Source: Eubacterium sp. (GTDB lineage: Bacteria; Bacillota; Clostridia; Lachnospirales; Lachnospiraceae). Taken from it: a DNA stretch of 60,530 bases. The position numbers and the translations under genes are program-made. The stretch's first letter is position 1; each line of letters starts with the position of its first letter. The stretch is from NCBI GenBank assembly GCA_017437905.1, contig JAFRWY010000086.1, positions 1-60,530 on the forward strand, read 5' to 3'. The notes beneath the pieces are model-generated. The model made no database searches, was not told the DNA's origin, and saw only the letters and a program-made list of their open reading frames with translations. This document shows positions 46,201 through 54,053 of this stretch, piece after piece.

Positions 46201-46258
46201 TGATGTTGATGCCCAGGTACGAAGAGACCAGCAGTTCCGAAAGAAGGATGAAGAGTAG
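43250..46258 (+). CDS. PAS-GGDEF-EAL signalling protein, likely c-di-GMP phosphodiesterase
   Basis: ATG 43250 follows AAGGAG by 6 bases. The 1002-residue cytosolic protein has an N-terminal PAS-like domain (about 15-125), a degenerate GGDEF domain (active-site segment AQDDF near 233 instead of GGDEF) and an EAL domain (about 315-575). The EAL part is complete: EALARW near 352, ESVIG, MDDFGSGYSS near 473, and EGVERVDQ with the final KLQGYYYCKP. It should therefore cut c-di-GMP, while the GGDEF part may only bind GTP. The C-terminal 400 residues contain two related PAS-like blocks, each with a TKENV/TKEKV helix and SYRLL or TYRLL strand. Confidence 0.92.
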   Translation: MGRYEYNPIEFSMMEKSLVPFAVYQYIDKRVVTIVLSEGFLDLFGYEDREEAYGLMDNDMYMHTHPDDVARVTEAAICFAEDRAGYDVIYRTLVRGEYRMIHSFGKHFYPVEGTRLAMVWYVDEGVYAESGEIRNDLVSQHFSDSLFASSLQRKTNYDYMTGLPNMTHFFELARNYRDRTVEKGKHCSLCFANLNGMKFYNKKYGFNEGNKLIRLFADLLVKYFGKEKSCRIAQDDFAFFSYSDRLDQTLDSLFMEYEVMTGKRGASIRVGIYPDTMGVVETSLACDRARYACNSVRDIRKSTYVRFDAAMLESESRRQYVIDHLDQAIEEGWIQAFYQPIVRTATGQVCDEEALARWIDPISGMLSPADFIPVLEDAGLIYKVDLYMVDQILKKMKTQREMGLYVVPTSVNLSRTDFDACDMVKEICSKVDAAGISRKLLTIEITESVIGSDFDFMKKQVERFRSLGFQVWMDDFGSGYSSLDVLQNIHFDVIKLDMRFMKQFDNDEKSRVIITELMKMAFGLGIETVSEGVERVDQVEFLAEVGCTKLQGYYYCKPISSDEIFRRYEERRQIGFENPEESEYYSAIGKINLYDPSAAVSEERRAGNRYFDTLPMAILGIRDEEMSLLRCNNSYREFMEQTFGSISLYREARVPNFRDGMGVVFARAIRQCAKDGNRAFIEERIQNDTTIHALVRRIASNPVTGVTACNVIVLGIIKDTGQGVTYADIANSLSSDYIFLYYVNLKEETFTEYKPDPAGTELTVERHGTDFFSASLRDAEGVLDPKDLDRFTSTFTKENVIRSLDENGAFTITYRLLAGEASIYVHMKAVRMSRDKDHIIIGVSNIEAQMKTQMKMRKLQEEKINFARLSALSGNAICIYFVNPETEEFIEYAATSDYKGLNTANKGENFFQKSREKSKLAVHPDDQVLFDTLFTKEKVLEEIKSNGLFVTSYRLLIQGQPRYVVLQGGLVDENEGQRLIIAITDVDAQVRRDQQFRKKDEE

Positions 46259-46289
46259 CTGGCTTTGTAAAAAAAACAGTATGATCATA

Positions 46290-46332
46290 AAAAGGTCCGC
46301 CCTTCCATGTGTTATGGAGGGACGGACCTTTT
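46290..46332 (+). terminator. Bidirectional terminator
   Basis: A long stem (46290-46299 pairs with 46323-46332, extended inward) with AAAA and TTTT ends lies between the convergent GGDEF/EAL and hydA genes. Confidence 0.92.
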
Positions 46333-46360
46333 ACTTGTGCAATGGAATGGCTGATGGGCC

Positions 46361-48130
46361 TTAGTCGTTAAAGCCTTCCCTTGCGGCATATGTCGTATGA
46401 AGCAGCTTGTGAGCCTTATGGGAGTTCGGTGCACCAAGGAATTTATCATACAGCTCTATGATCTGCGGATTGTTGTGGGACTGACGTATCGTCTGTCTCT
46501 CATCCTCGGAGTACAGAGCCTTTGCACGCTTCTCCTTATAGGTGTCGATGATGTCATCGTCCTCGTTCGGCAGGAAGCAGGGCCGTACATACGGCTGACC
46601 GCCGCCGTTGATGCAGCCGCCCGGGCAGCCCATGATCTCGATGAACTGATACTTGGACTTGCCTTCGCGGATCTCATCCAGAAGTACCTTCGCGGACTTC
46701 ATGCCGGAAGCGATGGCTACATTTACGGTAGTGCCGTTGATGTCCAGGGACGCCTCGCGGATGCCCGCGTCATGACCTCTTACCTCTTCGAAGATGATAT
46801 CATCCTTTTCCTGACCGGTCAGCTTGAAGTAAACCGTACGGAGAGCTGCCTCCATAACACCGCCGGTAACTCCGAAGATCACGCCTGCACCGGAGTAGTC
46901 CCCCATAATGTCCGGATCCCAGTCCTCCTCGGGAAGACGGGTGAACATGATACCGCTTCGTTTGATCATCTTTGCCAGCTCACGGGTGGTGATGACAGCA
47001 TCCACATCCGGAAGTCCGTTTACTTGCAGCTGCTCACGCTGACGCTCGAACTTCTTGGCCACGCAGGGCATAACCGATACAACGAAGATATCCTCCGGGT
47101 CAATCCCCTTCTGTTCGGCCCACCAGGACTTGATGATGGCACCCTGCATTTCGTGAGGCGATTTGCAGGAAGACAGATGGGGCAGCAGATCTCCGTAATT
47201 GTACTCGGCATAGTTGATCCATCCCGGAGAACAGGATGTGATCATCGGAAGGATCCCGCCGTTCTGGATCCGGCTGAGGAGCTCATGGCCTTCCTCCATG
47301 ATGGTCAGGTCAGCGCCGAAATTCACATCATAAACCTTCTCAAAGCCCAGACGTCGCAGAGCTGCGATCATCTTGCCGGTTACGGGAGTCCCCACCGGAT
47401 ATCCGAATTCTTCGCCAAGCGCCGCCCGTACTGCGGGTGCAACCTGTACGATCACGTGCTTATTGGAACGCATGGCCTCGTCCACAAGATCGATCTCCGA
47501 ATGCTCCATCAGAGCACCGGTGGGGCAGACATTTACGCACTGTCCGCACTGGATACAGGGAGAATCCGAGAATCCACGGTTCTCAGCCGGGGATACGATG
47601 GTATTGAATCCGCGGTTCTCAAAGCCCAGGATACCCAGACCGTGTGCGTTCTGGCAGCGGGCTACGCAGCGGCCGCAGAGGATACATTTGGAAGTATCCC
47701 GAACCAGAGCCGGAGCCAGACGGTCCACATAGGTTTTGCTGTGCATGCCGGCAAATGCGTCATCCCGCGCACCGGTCAGCTTCGCTACATGCAGCAGCTC
47801 GCAGTATTCATTCTTCTCACACTGCTGGCAGTTCTGGTTGTGGTTGGACAGCAGCAGTTCCACGCTTTCTCTTCTTGCTTCCACGGCAGCGGGAGAGGAG
47901 ATACGAACCTCCATGCCCTCGGATACCGGGTATACACAGCTGGCAACCAGGCCTCTTGCGCCGGTGGCCTCAACGAGGCAGACGCGGCAGGAACCGAGAT
48001 TGCATTCACCGTGATTGAAGGTGCAGAGTGACGGGATCTCGTAACCGCAGCTCTTTGCAGCCTCCAGTATGGTCATTCCCTCTTCGACTTCGTAAGGGAT
48101 TCCTTCGATTTTGATGTTGATCTTTGCCAT
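46361..48130 (-). CDS. hydA: [FeFe] hydrogenase catalytic subunit of NAD-linked (bifurcating-type) enzyme
   Basis: Start at 48130, after GGAGGAAAG. The 589-residue subunit holds a 2Fe-2S domain (CTFNHGECNLGSCRVC), a His-Cys3 4Fe-4S site (HNQNCQQCEKNEYC), two 4Fe-4S clusters (CILCGRCVARC and CIQCGQCVNVCPTGA) and the H-cluster domain. The H-cluster motifs are TSCSPGW, MPCVAKKFE and GCPGGCINGGG. With HydB and HydC it makes H2 from NADH plus reduced ferredoxin, or the reverse. TSCSPGW has Ser for the second Cys of the usual TSCCPGW. The C-terminal extension (about 520-589) is the small-subunit-like part. Confidence 0.95.
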   Translation of the reverse strand: MAKINIKIEGIPYEVEEGMTILEAAKSCGYEIPSLCTFNHGECNLGSCRVCLVEATGARGLVASCVYPVSEGMEVRISSPAAVEARRESVELLLSNHNQNCQQCEKNEYCELLHVAKLTGARDDAFAGMHSKTYVDRLAPALVRDTSKCILCGRCVARCQNAHGLGILGFENRGFNTIVSPAENRGFSDSPCIQCGQCVNVCPTGALMEHSEIDLVDEAMRSNKHVIVQVAPAVRAALGEEFGYPVGTPVTGKMIAALRRLGFEKVYDVNFGADLTIMEEGHELLSRIQNGGILPMITSCSPGWINYAEYNYGDLLPHLSSCKSPHEMQGAIIKSWWAEQKGIDPEDIFVVSVMPCVAKKFERQREQLQVNGLPDVDAVITTRELAKMIKRSGIMFTRLPEEDWDPDIMGDYSGAGVIFGVTGGVMEAALRTVYFKLTGQEKDDIIFEEVRGHDAGIREASLDINGTTVNVAIASGMKSAKVLLDEIREGKSKYQFIEIMGCPGGCINGGGQPYVRPCFLPNEDDDIIDTYKEKRAKALYSEDERQTIRQSHNNPQIIELYDKFLGAPNSHKAHKLLHTTYAAREGFND

Positions 48131-48147
48131 AAGTCTTTCCTCCTCCC

Positions 48148-50031
48148 TTACTGTTTCGAAATCGCTCTCATGCGGCAGGTGCTGATGCAGGCACCGCACT
48201 TGATGCACTTCGAAGTATCAATGGTGTAGGAGGGCAGCTTGTGGCCTTCCGGTGTGTAAGCGGTCTTCTGGATCGCATTGACCGGACAGCCTCTGGAGCA
48301 GAGACCGCAGCCCACGCATTTGTCCTTGTCGATCACGTATTCCATCAGGTTCTTGCAGACGTGAGACGGACATTTCTTATCACGGATATGAGCAATGTAC
48401 TCATCACGGAAATGCTTCAGCGTAGATGTTACGGGGTTGGCTGCCGTCTGGCCCAGTGCACAGAGTGAGTTGGTCTTTACGGTCTTTGCCAGCTCCTCCA
48501 GCTGTTCCAGATCCTTCATGGTTCCCTTGCCCTCGGTGATCCGGGTCAGGATCTCCAGCATACGCTTGGTACCGATCCGGCAGGGAGAACATTTGCCGCA
48601 GGACTCGTCGCAGATGAACTCCATGTAGAACTTGGCTACGTCCACCATACAGTTGTCCTCGTCCATAACGATGGCTCCGCCGGAACCCATCATGGATCCC
48701 TTTGCCACCAGGTTATCGAAGTCGATGGGTTCATCCAGGAATTCTTCCGTCAGACATCCGCCGGAAGGACCACCGGTCTGGATGGCCTTGAACTTCTTGC
48801 CGCCCGGGATGCCGCCGCCGATATCGTAGATCAGCTCCCGGAGTGTGGTTCCCATGGGAACCTCCACCAGGCCGACGTTATTTACTTTACCGCCGAGAGC
48901 GAATACCTTGGTACCCTTGGAGTTCTCGGTTCCGACCTTTGCGAATTCCTCAGCGCCTTCACGCATGATGAAAGGAATGCAGGCCAGCGTCTCTACGTTA
49001 TTGATAATGGTCGGCTTCTCCCAGAGCCCCTTCACTGCCGGGAACGGCGGACGGGGACGGGGCATGCCGCGCTTACCTTCGATGGAGTTGAGAAGAGCAG
49101 TCTCTTCACCGCAGACGAAAGCACCTGCGCCCAGGCGGAGATGACAATCGAAGGTGAAATCGGTTCCCAGGATGTTCTTCCCGAGAAGACCGGCATCTCT
49201 TGCCTGCTTGATGGCATTGCGGAGACGTGCTACTGCGATGGGATACTCGGCACGAACATAGAAGTAGCCTTCCTTAGCACCGATGGCGTAGCCGGCGATC
49301 ATCATACCTTCGATCACGGCCAGGGGATTCCCCTCCAGGATGCTTCGATCCATGAACGCACCCGGATCACCCTCGTCACCGTTGCAGACTACGTATTTTT
49401 CATCGCTTTCCACGTTACGGGCAAACTGCCATTTCCGGCCGGAGGGGAAGCCTGCGCCGCCGCGTCCGCGGATACCGGAAGCCAGAACCTCGTCGATGAC
49501 TTCCTGCGGAGTCATGGACAGTGCGCGCTTCAGTCCCTGGAATGCACCGGAACCCAGTGCCTCGTTCAGATCCTCGGGATTAATCTCGCCGCAGCTGTGC
49601 AGTGCCACACGACGCTGCTTCTTGTAGAAGTTGATATCCTCCTGCTTCTTTACCTTTTCACCTGTGGCGGTGTCCACATAGAGCAGACGGTATACAACCG
49701 TATGATTTACGATATCCGTATGGACGATCTCATCCACGTCTTCCACTTTAACCAGACGGTAGAGGGTATCCTCGGGATAGATCTTAACGAAGGGACCCTG
49801 AGAGCAGAATCCGAAACAGCCGACGATGTTGACGGTCACCTGATCGTCCAGACCTTCGGCTTTCAGTACCTTTTCAAAACGTTCCTTGATCTCCATGGAA
49901 TTGTTGGAGAGACATCCGGTACCTCCGCAGAGCACGATGTGACGCTTGCCGTCCGCTCCGCTGAACTTTTCGTCCATGGCCTTCGTACAGGATGCGATGG
50001 AGCTTTCGAGAGTTTTAATATCCTTGATCAT
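48148..50031 (-). CDS. hydB: NuoF-like FMN/NADH subunit of the hydrogenase
   Basis: A 627-residue subunit. It begins with a thioredoxin-like 2Fe-2S domain (CGGTGC ... GCFGFCSQGP), followed by the NuoF core with FMN/NADH site (GRGGAGFPSGRKW, CNGDEGDPGAFMDR), the 4Fe-4S motif ESCGKCSPCRIGTKRM, and two C-terminal ferredoxin clusters (CVGCGLCSRGCPVNA and CIKCGACISTCRMRA). It is the NADH entry and likely bifurcation site. Its ATG overlaps the hydC stop by 4 bases (50028-50031). Confidence 0.96.
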   Translation of the reverse strand: MIKDIKTLESSIASCTKAMDEKFSGADGKRHIVLCGGTGCLSNNSMEIKERFEKVLKAEGLDDQVTVNIVGCFGFCSQGPFVKIYPEDTLYRLVKVEDVDEIVHTDIVNHTVVYRLLYVDTATGEKVKKQEDINFYKKQRRVALHSCGEINPEDLNEALGSGAFQGLKRALSMTPQEVIDEVLASGIRGRGGAGFPSGRKWQFARNVESDEKYVVCNGDEGDPGAFMDRSILEGNPLAVIEGMMIAGYAIGAKEGYFYVRAEYPIAVARLRNAIKQARDAGLLGKNILGTDFTFDCHLRLGAGAFVCGEETALLNSIEGKRGMPRPRPPFPAVKGLWEKPTIINNVETLACIPFIMREGAEEFAKVGTENSKGTKVFALGGKVNNVGLVEVPMGTTLRELIYDIGGGIPGGKKFKAIQTGGPSGGCLTEEFLDEPIDFDNLVAKGSMMGSGGAIVMDEDNCMVDVAKFYMEFICDESCGKCSPCRIGTKRMLEILTRITEGKGTMKDLEQLEELAKTVKTNSLCALGQTAANPVTSTLKHFRDEYIAHIRDKKCPSHVCKNLMEYVIDKDKCVGCGLCSRGCPVNAIQKTAYTPEGHKLPSYTIDTSKCIKCGACISTCRMRAISKQ

Positions 50032-50522
50032 GCGTTTGCTCCTTTCTCTGCATCCTGGTAGGAAGCTACGATGTCATGCACCTGGTTGACAGACACCTTC
50101 GGATAAACCTTGCCGTTGATGCTGACCGCCGGAGCGATACCGCAGGCTCCGATGCAGCGGAGCGCGTCGATGGTAAAAAGGCCGTCCTCCGTGGTCTGTC
50201 CGGGGCCAACGCCCAGAAGCTCGGAGAACTTGTCGATCACCTGCTGTGCACCCTTGACATAGCATGCAGTTCCGAGGCAGCAGCCGATGACGTATTTTCC
50301 CTTTGGTTTCAATGAGAAGAAGGAGTAGAAGGTAACTACCCCGTAGATCTCTGCTACAGAGATTCCGGTCTTTTCGGATACGACCTCCTGAACCTCCAGC
50401 GGGATATATCCGTATTCATTCTGGATATCGCTGAGGATCATCATGAGAGGCGTTTTCTCGTCCTTATACCGGTCGCAGATCTCTCTGATCCTGGCCGCCG
50501 CAGCGGCATTTAACTTCCCCAT
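50028..50522 (-). CDS. hydC: NuoE-like 2Fe-2S subunit of the hydrogenase
   Basis: Start at 50522, after GGAGGGAAACC. A 164-residue thioredoxin-fold 2Fe-2S protein with ligands in GCCLGTACYVKG and ALRCIGACGIAP, and the typical IQNEYGYIPLEVQEVVSEKT segment. It is the first gene of hydCBA, read from the promoter at 50560-50588. Confidence 0.96.
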   Translation of the reverse strand: MGKLNAAAAARIREICDRYKDEKTPLMMILSDIQNEYGYIPLEVQEVVSEKTGISVAEIYGVVTFYSFFSLKPKGKYVIGCCLGTACYVKGAQQVIDKFSELLGVGPGQTTEDGLFTIDALRCIGACGIAPAVSINGKVYPKVSVNQVHDIVASYQDAEKGANA

Positions 50523-50559
50523 AGGTTTCCCTCCTGAAATGATAGAATAAGACTTCTTT

Positions 50560-50588
50560 ATCATACCAAAAAATGACGGATTTCACAA
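50560..50588 (-). promoter_or_regulatory. Promoter of the hydCBA operon
   Basis: On the minus strand TTGTGA (50588-50583), 17 bases, TATGAT (50565-50560), giving a leader of about 30 bases to the hydC start. Confidence 0.82.
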
Positions 50589-50600
50589 GGATTATCACAT

Positions 50601-50651
50601 AGTGAAGTACAGTGAAGTTTTCAGTGAAGCGTAGTGAAGTTTTAAGTGAAG
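50601..50651 (-). promoter_or_regulatory. Five phased AGTGAAG (CTTCACT) repeats upstream of hyd promoter
   Basis: AGTGAAG starts at 50601, 50611, 50623, 50633 and 50645, so steps are 10, 12, 10, 12. Read on the minus strand these are CTTCACT sites ending 12 bases before the -35 box. The spacing matches direct-repeat sites of OmpR/PhoB-type regulators (inference). Confidence 0.8.
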
Positions 50652-50689
50652 CAGCAAGTCTGATCATACGAATTCAAGTCTCGCTCGCA

Positions 50690-50839
50690 AGACCCGGCGC
50701 GAGATTCGGGTCAGCCTTAGCTGACAAAATCCGATCCGAATCACCGCGCATCCTTGCGGTGATTTTGCCGCACGTGTTCTATAGTCAGGGATCACGACTA
50801 TAACCATGAAGATGGGCAGCCGCTTGCGTGACTGCCCAT
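50690..50839. repeat. Cluster of hairpins
   Basis: Stems include GATTCGG/CCGAATC (about 50702-50742) around CAGC/GCTG, AATCACCGC/GCGGTGATT (about 50739-50764), TATAGTC/GACTATA (50780-50802) and ATGGGCAG/CTGCCCAT (50812-50839). None is followed by a T run on the minus strand, so a simple terminator is unlikely. Confidence 0.65.
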
Positions 50840-50868
50840 TTCGGAGAGGTTTTTTGTTGTTGGTTGCT

Positions 50869-51270
50869 TTACTTCATCTTGTATGTCTCTATTCCGTTCG
50901 ACTCTACGAGTCTGCCAAGACGGCACCAGCCGTCAACCATGATACCATTGGTGCCGAAGTAATACCATTGGCCGTCTATCTTTCTCCACCGGGTAGCCAT
51001 GGCTCCGTTTGTGCCGAAGAAATACCATTTGCGATCGATCTTCTTCCAACCGGTTACCATATAACCGGTGGAATCAAAATAATACCACTTGCCGCCGTAA
51101 TTCAACCATTCATTCTTTGCATAAGAGCCGTCTGAGTAGGAATACCACCTGCCCTTTCTGTTATGCTTCCATGTTCCGCTTGCCGCATCTGCCGTGCTTC
51201 CCATTACCTGCGGCAGCATAAAGCCGAGGATCAGAAGGGTACAGCAAAGCTTCCTGGTTCGTTTCATCAT
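50869..51270 (-). CDS. Small secreted wall-binding repeat protein
   Basis: Start at 51270, 8 bases after GGAGG. A 133-residue protein: signal peptide (TRKLCCTLLILGFMLPQVMG, cut near ADAA) followed almost entirely by four Trp/Tyr repeats (GWKKIDRKWYFFGTNGAMAT). It has no other domain. It could coat wall polymers or compete for the binding sites of larger repeat proteins (inference). Confidence 0.87.
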   Translation of the reverse strand: MMKRTRKLCCTLLILGFMLPQVMGSTADAASGTWKHNRKGRWYSYSDGSYAKNEWLNYGGKWYYFDSTGYMVTGWKKIDRKWYFFGTNGAMATRWRKIDGQWYYFGTNGIMVDGWCRLGRLVESNGIETYKMK

Positions 51271-51322
51271 TTTTGCAACCTCCTTCCCACCCAAAACCAA
51301 CGAAAGCCATGCGCCGATTTTC

Positions 51323-51351
51323 TTGCCAAGTTCATGCATTTGAGGTAAAAT
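51323..51351 (+). promoter_or_regulatory. Promoter for the lipid cluster
   Basis: TTGCCA (51323-51328), 17 bases, TAAAAT (51346-51351), 86 bases before the acyl ligase ATG. A TGCGC/GCGCA hairpin follows in the leader. Confidence 0.65.
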
Positions 51352-51436
51352 AACTCTGTGCGCGTTTTTTGCGCAAATGATACGCTCCGCTGCAAAGATG
51401 CGGCGGATGGACCCACGATAGGATAAAGGAGCTGGC

Positions 51437-53050
51437 ATGAGAAATAAGAAATACCCATATTACGAGAACCCGGAGATCCGTGATTTAAAGGATCTTCTGG
51501 CGATAAAGGCTGAGGCACACCCGGAAAAGTCAGCATTCGTATACCCGGTCGACGGCGGCGGGGAGATGAACAAGGATTATATCGACCTCTATAATGATGT
51601 GAATGCACTGGGAACCTGGATGTATGCGCGGAAACTGCAGGGAAAGAATATTGCGATCATCGGAGAGAATTCCTATGAGTGGATCGTAACCTTCTTTGCT
51701 GCGGTCAACGGCGGAAATGTAGCCGTGGCCATCGATAAGGGACTTCCGGAGGATGAGATCCAGGAGCTTCTTAAGAAGGGTGAGTGCGATGCGGTCATGG
51801 TCAGTGGTTCCTGCAAAAAAAAGATCAGGAAGAAGACCGGCCGCAGGATTTACTGCATGGATGATTTCGAGGCCTATCTCGAGGAGGGACGCGGACTTCT
51901 GAACAAGGGAAAGACCGAGTATAAGAAGTACAATGTTCAGCCGGACAAAACGGCGGCGATCCTCTTTACCTCCGGAACCTCCGGCTTCAGCAAGGGCGTG
52001 GAGCTGACGAACCGGAATATTGCATTTGAGATCAACAATACCTGCAAACTGTTCCGTCTGGACGGAAATGTGGTAGCCGTCCTGCCGTTCCATCATGCCT
52101 TCGGACTGATCGTCGGGATTATGATGGTGCTCTATCACGGGACGACGATATTTATCAACAAGAGCCTGAAGCAGGTGAAGAACAATATGGAGGAGTTCCA
52201 GCCCCAGACCATGTTCCTGGTGCCGCTCTTCGTGGAGTTCTTCCACCGCCAGATCTGGGCGGAGATCAAGAAGAGGGGAAAGGAGAAAGCATTCCGGACC
52301 CTGATGAAGAGTACGAATATCATCGGAAAGATCGGTATCGACGTCCGGAAGCTGACCTACGATTCCATCCGCAAGGTATTCGGCGGAAATCTGCAGTATA
52401 TCATCTGCGGCGGAGCACCGCTGGATCCCATGTACGTGAAGGAGTTCCGTACATGGGGCATCGAGATCCTGAACGGTTACGGAACCACCGAGTGTTCTCC
52501 CTGTACCGCAGTAAACAGGCCCCACCATTATCTGGACGGGTCCGTGGGACAGATCGTTCCGGGAATCGATGCACGGATCACGGATGAGGGCGAAGTGGTC
52601 TTCCGGGGGGATCTGGTCATGAAGGGCTATTACAACGATCCGGATGCGACCGACATGGTGCTGAAGGATGGCTGGTATCATACCGGTGATCTGGGACATA
52701 TCACGGAGGACGGCTTTATCGTACTGACCGGCCGGAAGAAGAATCTGATCATCCTTTCCAACGGCGAGAATATCTCTCCGGAGGAACTGGAAATGGATCT
52801 TGCCCGGGACGATGCGGTGCAGGAGGTTCTGGTCTACGACGAGCAGTCGAAGATCGTGGCGGAGATCTTCCCGGATGAGGAGCATCGCGGAGATCAGGCA
52901 TACTTTGATGCCCTGAAGGATAAGGTGAATAAAGGAAGACCGCTCTATAAACAGATCGTGCGCGTGAAGTTACGCGATGTCGAATTCATCAAGAATGCCA
53001 GCATGAAGATCGTGCGGCACAAGAATATCTTCCCGCAGCAGACACAGTAG
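51437..53050 (+). CDS. Long-chain fatty acid acyl-CoA/acyl-ACP ligase (AMP-forming)
   Basis: A 537-residue enzyme that activates a carboxylic acid through acyl-AMP. Motifs: ILFTSGTSGFSKGVELTNRN near 173, GYGTTECSP near 351, YHTGDLGHITEDGF and GRKKNLIILSNGENISPEEL. The pattern is that of long-chain fatty-acyl ligases. Neighbouring fatty acid kinase, PlsX and ACP genes make a fatty acid the likely substrate; whether CoA or ACP is the acceptor is open. AAAGGAG precedes the ATG. Confidence 0.92.
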   Translation: MRNKKYPYYENPEIRDLKDLLAIKAEAHPEKSAFVYPVDGGGEMNKDYIDLYNDVNALGTWMYARKLQGKNIAIIGENSYEWIVTFFAAVNGGNVAVAIDKGLPEDEIQELLKKGECDAVMVSGSCKKKIRKKTGRRIYCMDDFEAYLEEGRGLLNKGKTEYKKYNVQPDKTAAILFTSGTSGFSKGVELTNRNIAFEINNTCKLFRLDGNVVAVLPFHHAFGLIVGIMMVLYHGTTIFINKSLKQVKNNMEEFQPQTMFLVPLFVEFFHRQIWAEIKKRGKEKAFRTLMKSTNIIGKIGIDVRKLTYDSIRKVFGGNLQYIICGGAPLDPMYVKEFRTWGIEILNGYGTTECSPCTAVNRPHHYLDGSVGQIVPGIDARITDEGEVVFRGDLVMKGYYNDPDATDMVLKDGWYHTGDLGHITEDGFIVLTGRKKNLIILSNGENISPEELEMDLARDDAVQEVLVYDEQSKIVAEIFPDEEHRGDQAYFDALKDKVNKGRPLYKQIVRVKLRDVEFIKNASMKIVRHKNIFPQQTQ

Positions 53051-53076
53051 CAGGAAAATGATTTGGAGGAACGGAA

Positions 53077-53946
53077 ATGTTCGTTATATTTACAGACACT
53101 GATACGGATCTCACACCGAAGGAAGCCGAGGAGTTCGGATACCATCTGATCAGCATGCCGTATTCCATCGACGGAAAGGAAGTCCGCCCGTATGTGGACA
53201 TTCAGGAATTCGATTCCCATGGGTTCTATCAGAAACTGAGAGACGGCGCACTTCCCACCACCAGTGCGATCAACGCCATGAATTATAAGGAGTATTTCGA
53301 ACCGGTGCTGGCGGAGGGAAAGGATATCCTGTATGTTCATTTCTCCCGTGTCATGTCGGCGACCTTTGACGCCATGGATCAGGCGATTAAGGAGCTGGAA
53401 GCAGCGTATCCGGGACGGAAGATCTATACCGTAGATACCAAGGGTATCACCATCGGAAGCCTGAATATCGTGAAAGAGATCGGAGACCTTTACAAGGCCG
53501 GCAAGTCTGTAGAGGAGATCCTTGCCTGGGCAAAGGAAGAGGTCGACCGCTTTGCAGTGTATTTCTTTGCGGATAATCTGACCTTCTTCCGTCGCAGCGG
53601 ACGTGTATCCGGACTGGCCGGTATCATGGGAAATATGATCGGTGTCCGTCCTATCATTCACATGGATGAAAACGGAAAAATGGTGAGCATCGGGAAGGAA
53701 CGGGGGCGGTACAATGCCATCGAACGCCTGGTGCAGTACGTGGAGGATCTGGCTGAGGATATCTACAGCCACAGAGTGGTCGTGGCCCACGCGGACGCAC
53801 CGGAGCTTGCGAAGAAGCTGTCCGACCTTCTGATCGAGAAGTTCGGCGTGAAGCTCAGGATCGAGATCGCGGTGGTAAATCCCACAGCCGGCAGCCATTG
53901 CGGGCCGGATACGGTGGGCGTCAGCTTCCATGCGAAGCATAGATAA
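53077..53946 (+). CDS. DegV family fatty-acid-binding protein
   Basis: A 289-residue protein with the DegV start (FTDTDTDLTPKEAEEFGYHL), FFADNLTFFRRSGRVSG near 165 and the end NPTAGSHCGPDTVGVSFH. The usual SSGLSGT loop is replaced by VHFSRVMSATFD, so ligand preference may differ. It begins 27 bases after the acyl ligase with a GGAGGAACGG ribosome site and probably supplies a bound fatty acid to FakA or the ligase (inference). Confidence 0.93.
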   Translation: MFVIFTDTDTDLTPKEAEEFGYHLISMPYSIDGKEVRPYVDIQEFDSHGFYQKLRDGALPTTSAINAMNYKEYFEPVLAEGKDILYVHFSRVMSATFDAMDQAIKELEAAYPGRKIYTVDTKGITIGSLNIVKEIGDLYKAGKSVEEILAWAKEEVDRFAVYFFADNLTFFRRSGRVSGLAGIMGNMIGVRPIIHMDENGKMVSIGKERGRYNAIERLVQYVEDLAEDIYSHRVVVAHADAPELAKKLSDLLIEKFGVKLRIEIAVVNPTAGSHCGPDTVGVSFHAKHR

Positions 53947-53957
53947 TATCGGAAATG

Positions 53958-54005
53958 AAAGCCTGGTCCCGCACCATCCTATGCTCGTGCGGGCTCCGGG
54001 CTTTT
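53958..54005 (+). terminator. Rho-independent terminator inside the lipid cluster
   Basis: A stem of about 17 bp with one mismatch and one bulge (left arm from 53958, right arm ending CGGGCTTTT) follows the degV gene. It may split the cluster into two units or attenuate it. Confidence 0.75.
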
Positions 54006-54053
54006 CCCGCAGTTGGAATCAGGGACAGAGAGGATCAAAGGGGGAAGACTTGG

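Larger units (their letters stand above)
50523..50868. other. 346-bp intergenic region with promoter, repeats and hairpins
   Basis: No gene is supported. From left to right it contains the leftward hyd promoter, five AGTGAAG repeats (50601-50651) and a cluster of hairpins (50690-50839). Confidence 0.8.

Noticed and set aside
50812-50839. Terminator for the leftward wall-repeat gene
   Set aside because: The stem is good, but no T run follows on the minus strand.
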